Source: Antarctobacter heliothermus (GTDB lineage: Bacteria > Pseudomonadota > Alphaproteobacteria > Rhodobacterales > Rhodobacteraceae). Taken from it: a stretch of DNA of 64,000 nt. The translations under genes and the position numbers were made by a program. Shown here piece by piece: positions 37,234-46,087 of the stretch; positions within the stretch are counted from its first letter, which is position 1; each line of letters starts with the position of its first letter. The stretch spans positions 1-64,000 of the forward strand of contig NZ_FZON01000009.1 in assembly GCF_900188425.1 (NCBI RefSeq), read 5' to 3'. The notes under the pieces were generated by a model. It was given only the letters and a program-made list of their open reading frames with translations, had not been told where the DNA came from and searched no databases.

Positions 37234-37488
37234 ATGAAGAAAATCGTGCTGACAACCGCGCTTTGCATGACGATGGCAGGCGCGGCCATCGCTGACACCA
37301 AACCCGTGTCGAAAATGAAACCGGACCAGTTGCGCAAGGATATGGTTGTGTCGTCGCAAAGCGCCGAGTTGACCGCCACGTCTTCCGGCGCCAGCATCCT
37401 CATTCCGCTGTTGCTGATTGTCATTCTTGCGACGGCCGCCAGTTCCGGCGGGGGCAGCAGTCACTATTATCACCCCTACCCCTACTGA
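37234..37488 (+). CDS. Small membrane/secreted protein, second of a pair
   Basis: 84 residues from the ATG at 37234 (GAGGGAC upstream); the frame is open further upstream without similarity. Signal peptide 1-20 (ending AAIA), a lysine-rich segment, then TATSSGASILIPLLLIVILAT, a hydrophobic helix preceded by SSG, and a Gly/Ser/His/Tyr tail (SSGGGSSHYYHPYPY). It shares the signal peptide - spacer - SSG - hydrophobic helix plan with the gene 280 bp upstream. Function unknown. Confidence 0.7.
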   Translation: MKKIVLTTALCMTMAGAAIADTKPVSKMKPDQLRKDMVVSSQSAELTATSSGASILIPLLLIVILATAASSGGGSSHYYHPYPY

Positions 37489-37510
37489 TCCGGCACACCC
37501 GAACAACAAA

Positions 37511-37540
37511 AAACGCGCGGTGGGTGCCCACCGCGCGTTT
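37511..37540. terminator. Bidirectional terminator between small protein gene and lon
   Basis: AAACGCGCGGTGGG and CCCACCGCGCGTTT are perfect 14-bp arms around TG, so the working loop is a few bases. The minus strand continues with TTTTTTG and the plus strand with TTTGTGTTTC. It sits between the convergent genes ending at 37488 and 37575. Confidence 0.9.
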
Positions 37541-37574
37541 GTGTTTCAGGCCAGACTGTGGCGCGAATGTGCGA

Positions 37575-39989
37575 TCAGTGCGCCCGCGCGCCTGCCACGG
37601 AATCCTCGGCCTGCGCCTTGGCTGCGGCTGCGGCTGCGGCTTCTTCGGCGGCTTCGTCCCAGTCGACCGACTCCGGCTTGGAGATCAGCGCGATGTCCAA
37701 CACCTCCGAGACGTGTTTGACCGGGATGATCTCAAGGCCCTGCTTGACGTTGTCGGGCAGCTCGACCAGATCCTTTTCGTTCTCTTCCGGGATGAGAACG
37801 GTCTTGATCCCGCCGCGCAGCGCCGCCAGCAGCTTTTCCTTCAACCCGCCGATGGGCATCGCGTTGCCACGCAAGGACACCTCGCCCGTCATGGCGATAT
37901 CCTTGCGCACCGGAATACCCGTCAGCACCGATACGATAGAGGTCACCATCGCCAGACCGGCCGACGGCCCGTCTTTGGGTGTTGCGCCGTCCGGGACGTG
38001 GACGTGGATGTCCAGCTTGTCGAACTTCGGCGGTTTCACCCCGATCTGCGGCGAGATCGAGCGCACATAAGAGGCCGCCGCGTCGATGGATTCCTTCATC
38101 ACATCGCCCAGCTTGCCGGTGGTCTTCATCCGGCCCTTGCCCGGCAGTTTCAACGCCTCGATCTGCAACAGATCGCCGCCAACCGACGTCCACGCCAACC
38201 CGGTGACAACACCAACCTGATGCTCATCCTCGGCCAGACCATAGCGGAACTTCTTCACACCAAGGAAATCAGAGAGATTCTCGGCAGAGATCGTCACCTT
38301 GTCGGTCTCTTTCTTGACGATCTTGGTCACCGCCTTGCGCGCCAGCTTGGCAATCTCACGCTCCAGGTTCCGCACACCGGCCTCACGCGTGTAGTAGCGC
38401 ACGATGTCGGTCAGCGCGTCGTCCTGAATGGTAACTTCACCCTTTCGCAGGCCGTGGTTCTTGATCACCTTGTCCAGCAGGTGCCGCTTGGCGATTTCGA
38501 TCTTTTCGTCCTCGGTGTAGCCCGAGAGTGAAATGATCTCCATCCGGTCCAGCAGCGGCCCCGGCATGTTGTAGCTGTTGGCCGTGGTCACGAACATCAC
38601 GTTCGACAGATCGTATTCGACCTCAAGGTAGTGGTCGACGAACGTGCCGTTCTGTTCCGGGTCCAACACCTCCAGCATGGCCGACGCAGGGTCACCTCGG
38701 AAATCCTGACCCATCTTGTCGATCTCGTCGAGCAGGATGAGCGGATTGGTGGTCTTGGCCTTCTTCAGCGCCTGAATGATCTTGCCGGGCATGGATCCGA
38801 TGTAGGTCCGCCGGTGGCCACGGATCTCGGATTCGTCGCGCACGCCGCCCAGTGAGATGCGGATAAACTCGCGCCCCGTGGCTTTGGCAACCGATTTACC
38901 AAGGCTGGTTTTACCCACACCCGGAGGGCCAACAAGGCAAAGAATCGGGCCTTTGAGCTTTTTCGACCGCGCCTGAACGGCGAGATACTCGACCATCCGT
39001 TCCTTGACCTTTTCAAGGCTGTAGTGATCCTCATCCAGGATCTGTTGCGCCTTATTGAGGTCCTTCTTGACGCGGCTCTTCACCCCCCACGGAATGCTGA
39101 GCATCCAGTCAAGGTAGTTGCGCACCACGGTCGCCTCTGCGGACATGGGCGACATGTTCTTGAGCTTTTTCAGCTCAGCGTCGGCCTTTTCGCGGGCTTC
39201 CTTGGACAGCTTGGTGGCAGAGATCTTTTCTTCCAGCTCGGCGATTTCGCCTTCGCCCTCTTCGCCGTCACCCAGCTCCTTCTGAATGGCCTTCATTTGC
39301 TCATTCAGATAATATTCGCGTTGGGTCTTCTCCATCTGGGTCTTGACGCGTGTCTTGATCTTTTTCTCGACCTGCAAGACCGACAGTTCGCCCTGCATCA
39401 GGCCATAGACCTTTTCCAGCCGCTCACTGATGGACAGCGTTTCCAGCAATTCCTGCTTTTGGTGGACTTCCACACCCAAATGCCCGGCGACAAGGTCAGC
39501 CAGTTGCGCAGGTTCGGTCGCCTCACCGACGGCGGACAGCGCCTCATCGGGGATGTTCTTTTTGATCTTCGAGTAACGCTCAAACTCTTCGGCGACCGTA
39601 TGCACCAGCGCCTCAATCGCGGCGGTGTCGCCGGGCATCTCTGTCAGATACTCGGCCTTGGCCTCAAAGTAGTTGTCGTTTTCGATGTATTCTTCGATGC
39701 GCACACGGGTCTGACCCTCGACCAGCACCTTGACGGTGCCATCGGGCAGTTTCAGCAGTTGCAGCACATTGGCCAGCACGCCGGCCTTGAAAATGCCGTC
39801 GGTGCCCGGATCATCGATGCTGGGATCGATCTGCGACGCCAGCAGGATCTGCTTGTCGTCGTTCATCACCTCTTCCAGGGCGCGCACAGATTTTTCGCGC
39901 CCCACAAAAAGCGGCACGATCATATGCGGGAACACCACGATGTCCCGCAGCGGCAACACCGGATAGGAAGGATTGAGGGGTTGTTTCAT
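37575..39989 (-). CDS. lon: ATP-dependent protease Lon
   Basis: 804 residues from MKQPLNPSYPVLPLRD; the longer frame upstream lacks similarity. LAN substrate-binding domain (1 to about 205), helical region, AAA+ module with Walker A GPPGVGKTSLG and Walker B ILLDEIDKMG, then the protease domain with the Ser/Lys dyad in TPKDGPSAG and GGLKEKLLAA. The end is an alanine-rich tail (EEAAAAAAAKAQAE). Lon degrades misfolded and regulatory proteins in the cytosol; in alphaproteobacteria these include DnaA and CcrM. A heat-shock-type promoter lies upstream. Confidence 0.98.
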   Translation of the reverse strand: MKQPLNPSYPVLPLRDIVVFPHMIVPLFVGREKSVRALEEVMNDDKQILLASQIDPSIDDPGTDGIFKAGVLANVLQLLKLPDGTVKVLVEGQTRVRIEEYIENDNYFEAKAEYLTEMPGDTAAIEALVHTVAEEFERYSKIKKNIPDEALSAVGEATEPAQLADLVAGHLGVEVHQKQELLETLSISERLEKVYGLMQGELSVLQVEKKIKTRVKTQMEKTQREYYLNEQMKAIQKELGDGEEGEGEIAELEEKISATKLSKEAREKADAELKKLKNMSPMSAEATVVRNYLDWMLSIPWGVKSRVKKDLNKAQQILDEDHYSLEKVKERMVEYLAVQARSKKLKGPILCLVGPPGVGKTSLGKSVAKATGREFIRISLGGVRDESEIRGHRRTYIGSMPGKIIQALKKAKTTNPLILLDEIDKMGQDFRGDPASAMLEVLDPEQNGTFVDHYLEVEYDLSNVMFVTTANSYNMPGPLLDRMEIISLSGYTEDEKIEIAKRHLLDKVIKNHGLRKGEVTIQDDALTDIVRYYTREAGVRNLEREIAKLARKAVTKIVKKETDKVTISAENLSDFLGVKKFRYGLAEDEHQVGVVTGLAWTSVGGDLLQIEALKLPGKGRMKTTGKLGDVMKESIDAAASYVRSISPQIGVKPPKFDKLDIHVHVPDGATPKDGPSAGLAMVTSIVSVLTGIPVRKDIAMTGEVSLRGNAMPIGGLKEKLLAALRGGIKTVLIPEENEKDLVELPDNVKQGLEIIPVKHVSEVLDIALISKPESVDWDEAAEEAAAAAAAKAQAEDSVAGARAH

Positions 39990-40069
39990 GCTCGTGTCCT
40001 GTTCTTGGCAAGACGTCCCTGCCCCGCATCGCGGCAACATTTGGGTCGTCTCCGGTCATGGAGAACAAA

Positions 40070-40097
40070 AAGTGGGCCTTTTCTGTCCGATTTCAAG
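40070..40097 (-). promoter_or_regulatory. Candidate heat-shock (sigma-32) promoter of lon
   Basis: On the minus strand CTTGAA (40097-40092), 15 bp, then CCCACTT (40076-40070). This is close to the sigma-32 consensus CTTGAA-N13-15-CCCATNT. It leaves a leader of about 75 nt before the lon ATG. lon is a classic heat-shock gene. Confidence 0.55.
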
Positions 40098-40258
40098 CTG
40101 TCCTGTTCGGGCTTGGCCCCTTCTATCCGGCGAACATGACGCGTGGCGCGCGGGCGCGCAAGCGCGGTTTCCGGCAAATCCGACCGGCCCGGGGGTTTAT
40201 CGGGTTCGGGGCCGGGCGTGCCCCGCTGACGGGGCGCGCCGTATTGCAGCGAAAGGCG

Positions 40259-41353
40259 TCAGGCGGCCTTGTCGGTCAGCGCGGGGTAGTCGGTATAGCC
40301 CTTGGCCCCACCGCCGTACAGCGTGTCCGGGTCCAGATCGTTCACCTCTGCCCCCAGTTCCAGACGGCGTTCCAGATCCGGGTTGGCGATATAGGGGCGG
40401 CCAAAAGCCACCAGATCGACCTGTCCGTTCGCCACACGGGTCATGGCCATGTCGCGGTCGTAGCCATTGTTGGCCATCCACGCGCCGTCAAACCGTGCTT
40501 TCAACCCATCCAGATCGACGCCTTCGGGCATGTCGCGCGGACCGCCGGTCTGACCCTCGATCATGTGCAGATAGGCCAGACCCCGGCCCGATACGGAATC
40601 GACCAGAAACTCTGCCAGCGCCTTGGGATCGCTGTCCACGGCCCCGTTGGCGCCCGAGAACGGAGACAGGCGCAGACCCACATGACCGGCGTCCCACGCC
40701 GCTGTGACCGCGTCCAGAACCTCGCCCAGCAGGCGGGCACGGTTCTCAAACGACCCGCCATAAGCGTCGTCGCGGTGATTGGTGCCGTCCTTCAGGAACT
40801 GGTCCAACAAATAGCCGTTGGCGCCATGCACCTCGACCCCGTCAAAGCCCGCCGCCTTGGCGTTCAACGTCGCCTTGCGGAAATCCTCTACGATGCGCGG
40901 CAGTTCATCCAGGTCCAGCGCGCGCGGCTCCGACACATCGACCATCTGCGTACCGTCAAAGGTTGGCACGCCCTCGGCGCGGATGGCGGAGGGCGCAACC
41001 GGTGCCTTACCGTCCTCTTGGAGTGACGTGTGGCTGATCCTGCCAACGTGCCACAGCTGCAGGACGATCTTGCCACCTTCGGCATGGACGGCGTCCGTTA
41101 CCTTTTTCCAACCGACAACCTGAGCGTCGCTGTAGATGCCCGGCGTCCAAGCATAGCCTTTGCCCTCGGGCGAAATCTGAGAGGCCTCGCTGATGATCAG
41201 ACCAGCCCCGGCGCGTTGGCGGTAATACTCGACATGAATGTCCATCGGTGCATCGCCTTCCACCGCGCGATTGCGGGTCAGCGGCGCCATGACAACGCGG
41301 TTGCGTAGGGGGATGGCACCAATGGTGATCGGATCGAAAAGACTGTTGGACAT
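40259..41353 (-). CDS. Old Yellow Enzyme family FMN oxidoreductase (NemA-like)
   Basis: 364 residues, the standard length of class I OYE enzymes. Family marks: IGAIPLRNRVVMAPLTRNRA, LQLWHVGRISHTSLQ, the substrate-binding HGANGYLLDQFL (His/Asn pair), YGGSFENRARLL, and DLVAFGRPYIANPDL for FMN phosphate. It uses NAD(P)H to reduce activated C=C bonds, maleimides or nitro compounds. CAAGGAG precedes the ATG. It is a single gene, divergent from sqdB. Confidence 0.92.
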   Translation of the reverse strand: MSNSLFDPITIGAIPLRNRVVMAPLTRNRAVEGDAPMDIHVEYYRQRAGAGLIISEASQISPEGKGYAWTPGIYSDAQVVGWKKVTDAVHAEGGKIVLQLWHVGRISHTSLQEDGKAPVAPSAIRAEGVPTFDGTQMVDVSEPRALDLDELPRIVEDFRKATLNAKAAGFDGVEVHGANGYLLDQFLKDGTNHRDDAYGGSFENRARLLGEVLDAVTAAWDAGHVGLRLSPFSGANGAVDSDPKALAEFLVDSVSGRGLAYLHMIEGQTGGPRDMPEGVDLDGLKARFDGAWMANNGYDRDMAMTRVANGQVDLVAFGRPYIANPDLERRLELGAEVNDLDPDTLYGGGAKGYTDYPALTDKAA

Positions 41354-41564
41354 GTGAGGGCTCCTTGCTGGGCTGTTTCAGGCCTGGGTGCGTCGTGCTT
41401 CCGGGCGGAACGTCACTCCCAAGGTATTGATGCAAAACCGATCTCCAAGACCCAGCCGGACCGCATGAATGGACATAGGCTGTGCGCGGACGCGCATTGA
41501 AAGACGGAACCTCCTTGCATCCGCCCAAACAGGATTTCTCCATGTATCAATTCCACCCCGCCCC

Positions 41565-41601
41565 CCTGCATGCAGGCCATTTTTTGCCGAGATCGGCAAA
41601 A
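41565..41601. promoter_or_regulatory. Two adjacent palindromes in the OYE/sqdB divergent region
   Basis: CCTGCATGCAGG (41565-41576) is a perfect 12-bp palindrome. TTTTGCCGAGATCGGCAAAA (41582-41601) has 9-bp perfect arms around GA. They lie about 210-250 bp from the OYE start and 115-150 bp from the sqdB start, in a 360-bp spacer (41354-41713) with no gene. They look like operators for dimeric regulators; no regulator gene is adjacent. Confidence 0.5.
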
Positions 41602-41713
41602 GGCATTGCATCAATCTTTGCAAAACCTTCATTTTACTTCGCGGTCGGGGCAGCCTAGCCCCTACGTCAAGACGGGGTATCGACACCCGGACAGAATCCA
41701 GAGGAGCACGCCC

Positions 41714-42931
41714 ATGCGCATCGCAATCCTTGGCGGCGACGGTTTCGTCGGCTGGCCCACCTGCCTTCACCTTTCCGCGCAGGGCCATGAGGTCCACATT
41801 CTCGACAACCTGTCGCGTCGCTGGATCGACACCGAACTGGGCGTGCAATCACTGACCCCGATGGATTCGATCCAGGAACGCTGTCGCATCTGGAAACAGA
41901 CCAGCGGCGAGACGATCCATTTCCACCTGCTGGACCTTTCCAAGGAATTTGAGCGGCTGAAACAGTGTCTGGCGGACGTGCGCCCCGATGCCATCATCCA
42001 TTTCGCCGAACAGCGCGCCGCGCCCTATTCGATGAAGACAGACCGGCATAAGGTCTACACCGTCAACAACAACGTCAGCGCCACGCATAATCTGCTGGCG
42101 GCCATGGTCGAATCCGGCTGCGACGCGCATCTGGTCCATCTGGGCACCATGGGCGTCTACGGCTATTCCTCGGTCGGCGCGCCGATCCCCGAGGGGTATC
42201 TGGACGTCCAGATCGACACGCCGTCCGGGCCCAAGCGCCAAGAGATCCTGTATCCCACGCGGCCCGGATCGGTCTATCACATGACCAAATCTCTGGATCA
42301 GATCCTGTTCCAGTTCTATGCCCAGAACGACGGGTTGCGGATCACCGACCTGCATCAGGGCATCGTCTGGGGCACCCACACCGATCAGACCCGACGGCAT
42401 GAACAATTGATCAACCGGTTCGACTATGACGGCGACTATGGCACCGTTTTGAACCGTTTTCTCATTCAGGGGGCGATCGGCTATCCGCTGACGGTACATG
42501 GCACTGGCGGTCAGACCCGCGCCTTTATCCATATTCAGGATTCGGTGCGCTGCATTGAACTGGCACTGGCCGACGCGCCCGACGCAGGCGACCGGGTGCG
42601 CATCTATAACCAGATGACCGAAACACACCGCGTCCGCGATCTGGCGGAAAAAGTATCGGAGCTGACCGGCACCCCGGTGAAATACCTGCCCAACCCGCGC
42701 AAAGAGGCCGCCGAGAACGACCTGATCGTCAAGAACGACCAGTTCCTTGCGCTTGGCCTGAACCCGATCACCCTGGCAGAGGGGCTGCTGTCCGAGGTTG
42801 TGGACGTGGCCAAGAAATACAGCCACCGGATCGACCGCAGCCGCGTCGCTGCCGTGTCCGCCTGGACCAAGGACATCGGCACACACGTCGACCACGACCC
42901 AGAAGGCAAGGCGCTGCGGTCGGTCTCGTGA
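41714..42931 (+). CDS. sqdB: UDP-sulfoquinovose synthase
   Basis: 405 residues from the ATG at 41714 (AGGAG upstream; the frame extends 48 codons further without similarity). An NAD-binding epimerase fold with GGDGFVGWPTCLHLS at the N-terminus, the catalytic Thr in HLGTMGVYGY and the Y-x3-K pair in SVYHMTKSLDQ. Long stretches such as FAEQRAAPYSM and NRFLIQGAIGYPLTVHGTGGQ are those of SqdB/SQD1. It makes UDP-sulfoquinovose from UDP-glucose and sulfite, the head-group donor for sulfolipid. First gene of sqdBDC; its TGA overlaps the GTG of sqdD. Confidence 0.96.
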   Translation: MRIAILGGDGFVGWPTCLHLSAQGHEVHILDNLSRRWIDTELGVQSLTPMDSIQERCRIWKQTSGETIHFHLLDLSKEFERLKQCLADVRPDAIIHFAEQRAAPYSMKTDRHKVYTVNNNVSATHNLLAAMVESGCDAHLVHLGTMGVYGYSSVGAPIPEGYLDVQIDTPSGPKRQEILYPTRPGSVYHMTKSLDQILFQFYAQNDGLRITDLHQGIVWGTHTDQTRRHEQLINRFDYDGDYGTVLNRFLIQGAIGYPLTVHGTGGQTRAFIHIQDSVRCIELALADAPDAGDRVRIYNQMTETHRVRDLAEKVSELTGTPVKYLPNPRKEAAENDLIVKNDQFLALGLNPITLAEGLLSEVVDVAKKYSHRIDRSRVAAVSAWTKDIGTHVDHDPEGKALRSVS

Positions 42932-43722
42932 ACCGGGCCTATGTGACCTTGGTAACCAATGCCGATTTCGCACTGGGAGCCAAGGCCCTGCTGCACTCTC
43001 TTGATGTCGCGCAGGCGCAAGGCGACCGGGTTGTCCTGCACACCGGCGGCGTGCCGGAAACGGCTCTGGCCCCGCTGCGCGCCCTTGGCGCGCGGCTGAT
43101 GGAAGTGGATCACCTGCCCACTTCGAACGCCTTCAACCACACCCATGCGAAACAGGCGCTGCACGGCAAGGCACCGTTCACCAAGGGCACCAAACCCGAC
43201 TTTCACACCCCGCTGGACAATTTCTGCAAGCTGCGGCTGTGGCAACTGCCCTATGACCGCGTGGTGTTTCTGGATGCGGACACGCTGGTGCTGCGCAACA
43301 TCGACAAGCTGTTCGACTACCCCGAGTTTTGCGCAGCCCCCAACGTCTACGAAAGCCTTGCAGATTTCCACCGGATGAACTCGGGCGTGTTTACCGCGCG
43401 CCCCGCGCAGGCGACCTTTGACGCGATGATGGCGCGACTGGATACGCCGGGGGCCTTCTGGCGACGCACCGACCAGAGTTTTTTGCAGGACTTCTTTCCC
43501 GACTGGAACGGGCTGCCGATCCGCTACAACACGCTGCAATATCTCTGGTTCAACCTGCCCGGCCTGTGGGATTGGGACAACATCAACGTCCTGCATTTCC
43601 AGTACGAAAAGCCGTGGCAGGATCACGCCAAGGCGGATCGTCTGCGCCCGCTGATCGACCTCTGGCAGGCCTATGCGGCGGGGGAGGCACCCGACCTTGC
43701 CGCGCTGCCCCGCGCGGAATGA
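42928..43722 (+). CDS. sqdD: Sulfolipid glycosyltransferase SqdD (GT8-like)
   Basis: 264 residues from a GTG overlapping the sqdB stop (GTGA). Glycogenin-like GT8 fold: AYVTLVTNADFALGAKALLHSL at the N-terminus, the DxD motif in DRVVFLDADTLVLRN, and NSGVF...DQSFLQDFF. In Rhodobacter sphaeroides SqdD is the candidate transferase moving sulfoquinovose to diacylglycerol. Its position between sqdB and sqdC supports the name. The stop overlaps the sqdC start (ATGA). Confidence 0.88.
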   Translation: MNRAYVTLVTNADFALGAKALLHSLDVAQAQGDRVVLHTGGVPETALAPLRALGARLMEVDHLPTSNAFNHTHAKQALHGKAPFTKGTKPDFHTPLDNFCKLRLWQLPYDRVVFLDADTLVLRNIDKLFDYPEFCAAPNVYESLADFHRMNSGVFTARPAQATFDAMMARLDTPGAFWRRTDQSFLQDFFPDWNGLPIRYNTLQYLWFNLPGLWDWDNINVLHFQYEKPWQDHAKADRLRPLIDLWQAYAAGEAPDLAALPRAE

Positions 43723-44549
43723 TTGCCCTCACAGGTGCCTCGGGCCTGCTGGGGCGTTTTCTGCTGGACGGATTGCCCGGTCCGGTGATCACGCTGGGCC
43801 GACGCCCGGTGGCGGGCCATGCTCACCGCCCATGGGATCTGACCGGCCCGCCCCCCGACCTGACAGGCGTCACCACCCTGATCCACGCCGCCTTTTCCCA
43901 TGTGCCGGGACGCTATCGCGGCGGTGAAGGCGACGACCCAACCGGCTTTCTGAACGCCAATCTCGACGGCAGCCGCCGCCTGTTCGACACCGCTGCCAGG
44001 GCTGGCGTTCGCCGGGTTCAATTCCTCTCGTCACGCGCGGTCTTTGACGGCTGCCCTGCTGGCCACCCACTGACCGAAGACACCCGGCCCGACGCCGCCT
44101 CCCTCTACGGACAGGTCAAGGCACAGGCAGAGACCTATCTGTCCGCCCTGCCCCTGACGGGGCAAAGTCTGCGCGCCACCGGCGTCTACGGCCCCGGCCC
44201 CACACACAAATGGCAAGGCCTGTTCGCGGATTACCTGTCGGGCACCCCCATCGCCCCGCGCCGCGGCACCGAGGTTCACGGCGCCGACCTCGCTCAGGCT
44301 TGCCGCCTGCTACTTGGCAGCGATCAGACCGGCGCATTCCACCTCTCAGACATGCTGCTGGACCGCCACGATCTGCTGACAGAGGTGCAAACCCTGACAG
44401 AATGCCCATACGCGCCACCACCGCCCAGTGACCGACCCGTCGATGCCCTGATCTGCACCCGCCTGCCCGCCCTCGGCTGGCGTCCCGGCGGCATGGACCG
44501 TTTGCGCGCCTCCCTCCCCGAAATGCTCACCGGACCATGCCGATCCTAG
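43719..44549 (+). CDS. sqdC: Sulfolipid biosynthesis protein SqdC (NAD-dependent epimerase-like)
   Basis: 276 residues from the ATG overlapping the sqdD stop. Rossmann nucleotide-binding start MIALTGASGLLGRFLL, RVQFLSSRAVFDG, and a Y-x3-K (LYGQVKAQAETYL) as in extended short-chain dehydrogenases. In R. sphaeroides sqdC is the third gene of the same operon and its loss affects sulfolipid synthesis; the exact step is uncertain. The name rests on position and fold. With sqdB and sqdD it completes the operon; sqdA is not in the window. Confidence 0.82.
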   Translation: MIALTGASGLLGRFLLDGLPGPVITLGRRPVAGHAHRPWDLTGPPPDLTGVTTLIHAAFSHVPGRYRGGEGDDPTGFLNANLDGSRRLFDTAARAGVRRVQFLSSRAVFDGCPAGHPLTEDTRPDAASLYGQVKAQAETYLSALPLTGQSLRATGVYGPGPTHKWQGLFADYLSGTPIAPRRGTEVHGADLAQACRLLLGSDQTGAFHLSDMLLDRHDLLTEVQTLTECPYAPPPPSDRPVDALICTRLPALGWRPGGMDRLRASLPEMLTGPCRS

Positions 44550-44606
44550 CCTGTTCCCCGGAGCCATCCCTCGCTTGATGCCGATCAGAGCCGGCCCGCG
44601 TGCGGT

Positions 44607-44649
44607 GGCAAGGGGGCGCAGCCCCGCGCTTGCGCGGCTTGCCCTTGCC
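44607..44649. repeat. GC-rich nested palindrome after sqdC
   Basis: Outer arms GGCAAGGG (44607-44614) and CCCTTGCC (44642-44649) enclose CCGCGC-TT-GCGCGG. It contains the GGGGCGCAGCCCC core also found at 14078-14100. A second hairpin, TCGCGCC-GCAA-GGCGCGA, lies at 44740-44757. Both are in the 239-bp spacer between the convergent sqdC and tgt; neither has a U-run. Confidence 0.5.
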
Positions 44650-44788
44650 TCCGTGCGCGGGTTGGCTCAGGCAGCAAGAAAGCGAGCGGTGCCTCCGGGG
44701 AACAGGCGGGTTTGTTCCTTGGTGGATCCTGAAGCAACATCGCGCCGCAAGGCGCGACAGTCCAACCTAACGTCCCACACCCCAATCC

Positions 44789-45916
44789 TCACAAAGGATC
44801 AATATCACCCTCAGCCCGCACCGCATGAAACTCTGCCTCAAAGGCGTCAAACCGCGCGCCTGAAATCGCCTCGCGCATCCCGGCCATCAGCTCTTGGTAG
44901 TAATGCAGGTTGTGCCAAGTCAGCAGCATACCGGAAATCATCTCACCCGCCCGGAATACGTGGTGTAGATAAGCGCGCGAATAGCCGCGACAGGCCGGAC
45001 AGGTGCAATTCTCATCCAAAGGGCGCGGATCATCCGCATGGCGGGCGTTCTTGATGTTGACCTGCCCGCGCCGGGTCCAGGCCTGCCCGGTCCGACCAGA
45101 CCGGGACGGCAACACGCAATCCATCATGTCGATGCCGCGCTTGACGGCCCCCACGATATCATCGGGCTTGCCCACCCCCATCAGGTAGCGCGGGCGATCC
45201 TCGGGCAGCATGTCGGGTGCATAGTCGAGACAGCCGAACATGGCCTCCTGACCCTCGCCCACGGCCAGACCGCCGACCGCGTAGCCATCGAACCCAATTC
45301 CCTTCAACGCCTCGGCGCTCTCGCCACGCAGATCCTGTTCCAACCCGCCTTGCTGGATACCAAACAACATGTGGCCGGGCCGATCACCAAAGGCCTCGCG
45401 CGACCGCGCCGCCCACCGCATCGACAGGCGCATGGACTGTGCAATCCGATCCCGATCCGCCGGCAAGGCCGGGCACTCGTCAAAGGCCATGACAATGTCC
45501 GACCCCAACAGCTTTTGGATCTCCATCGACCGCTCCGGCGACAGCATGTGCTTGGAGCCGTCGATATGGCTACGAAAACTCACACCATCCTCGGTCAGCT
45601 TGCGCAGCTCTGCCAGGCTCATCACCTGAAAACCGCCCGAATCCGTCAGGATCGGCCCCGACCAGTTCATGAACTTGTGCAACCCGCCCAATCGCGCCAC
45701 CCGTTCGGCACCGGGGCGCAGCATCAGGTGATAGGTGTTGCCCAGCAAGATATCCGCGCCGGTTGCCGCCACGCTTTCGGGCATCATGCCCTTGACCGTG
45801 GCCGCCGTGCCCACGGGCATGAAAGCCGGTGTGCGGATCTCGCCCCGAGGTGTACGGATCACGCCCCGCCGCGCGCGCCCGTCCCGGGCGGTCAATTCAA
45901 AAGATGTCTGTGCCAT
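44789..45916 (-). CDS. tgt: Queuine/preQ1 tRNA-ribosyltransferase
   Basis: 375 residues from [13 protein letters not shown] (GAGGAG upstream; the open frame starts 24 codons earlier). TIM-barrel TGT: the proton-acceptor aspartate in [12 protein letters not shown], substrate-binding FGIQQGG, the nucleophile region [15 protein letters not shown], and zinc site [16 protein letters not shown] (CxCxxC..H). It exchanges guanine-34 for the queuosine precursor in tRNAs for Asp, Asn, His and Tyr. Other queuosine genes are not in the window. Confidence 0.97.
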   Translation of the reverse strand: MAQTSFELTARDGRARRGVIRTPRGEIRTPAFMPVGTAATVKGMMPESVAATGADILLGNTYHLMLRPGAERVARLGGLHKFMNWSGPILTDSGGFQVMSLAELRKLTEDGVSFRSHIDGSKHMLSPERSMEIQKLLGSDIVMAFDECPALPADRDRIAQSMRLSMRWAARSREAFGDRPGHMLFGIQQGGLEQDLRGESAEALKGIGFDGYAVGGLAVGEGQEAMFGCLDYAPDMLPEDRPRYLMGVGKPDDIVGAVKRGIDMMDCVLPSRSGRTGQAWTRRGQVNIKNARHADDPRPLDENCTCPACRGYSRAYLHHVFRAGEMISGMLLTWHNLHYYQELMAGMREAISGARFDAFEAEFHAVRAEGDIDPL

Positions 45917-46087
45917 GCGCGCTCCTCTACACCCATCCCCCGCCGGAACAAAGCCGCAAAACTCACCGCACACACCAACCCGAGGCAAGGTCCCGCAAGG
46001 GCCCGCAGCCGAGACATTCCGTGCGCGCTTGCGCGCTCTATCAGATCACTGCTTGCCCATCCCCGCGCACCTCGCCACTCTGGCGCC

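Noticed and set aside
41602-41713. Pho box upstream of sqdB
   Set aside because: One weak half-like sequence (CTTCATTTTAC) but no paired CTGTCAT-type repeats.
45038-46087. A 350-codon in-frame upstream extension of the glycosyltransferase-like gene
   Set aside because: It runs antisense through tgt; similarity and a sensible start appear only at 46088.
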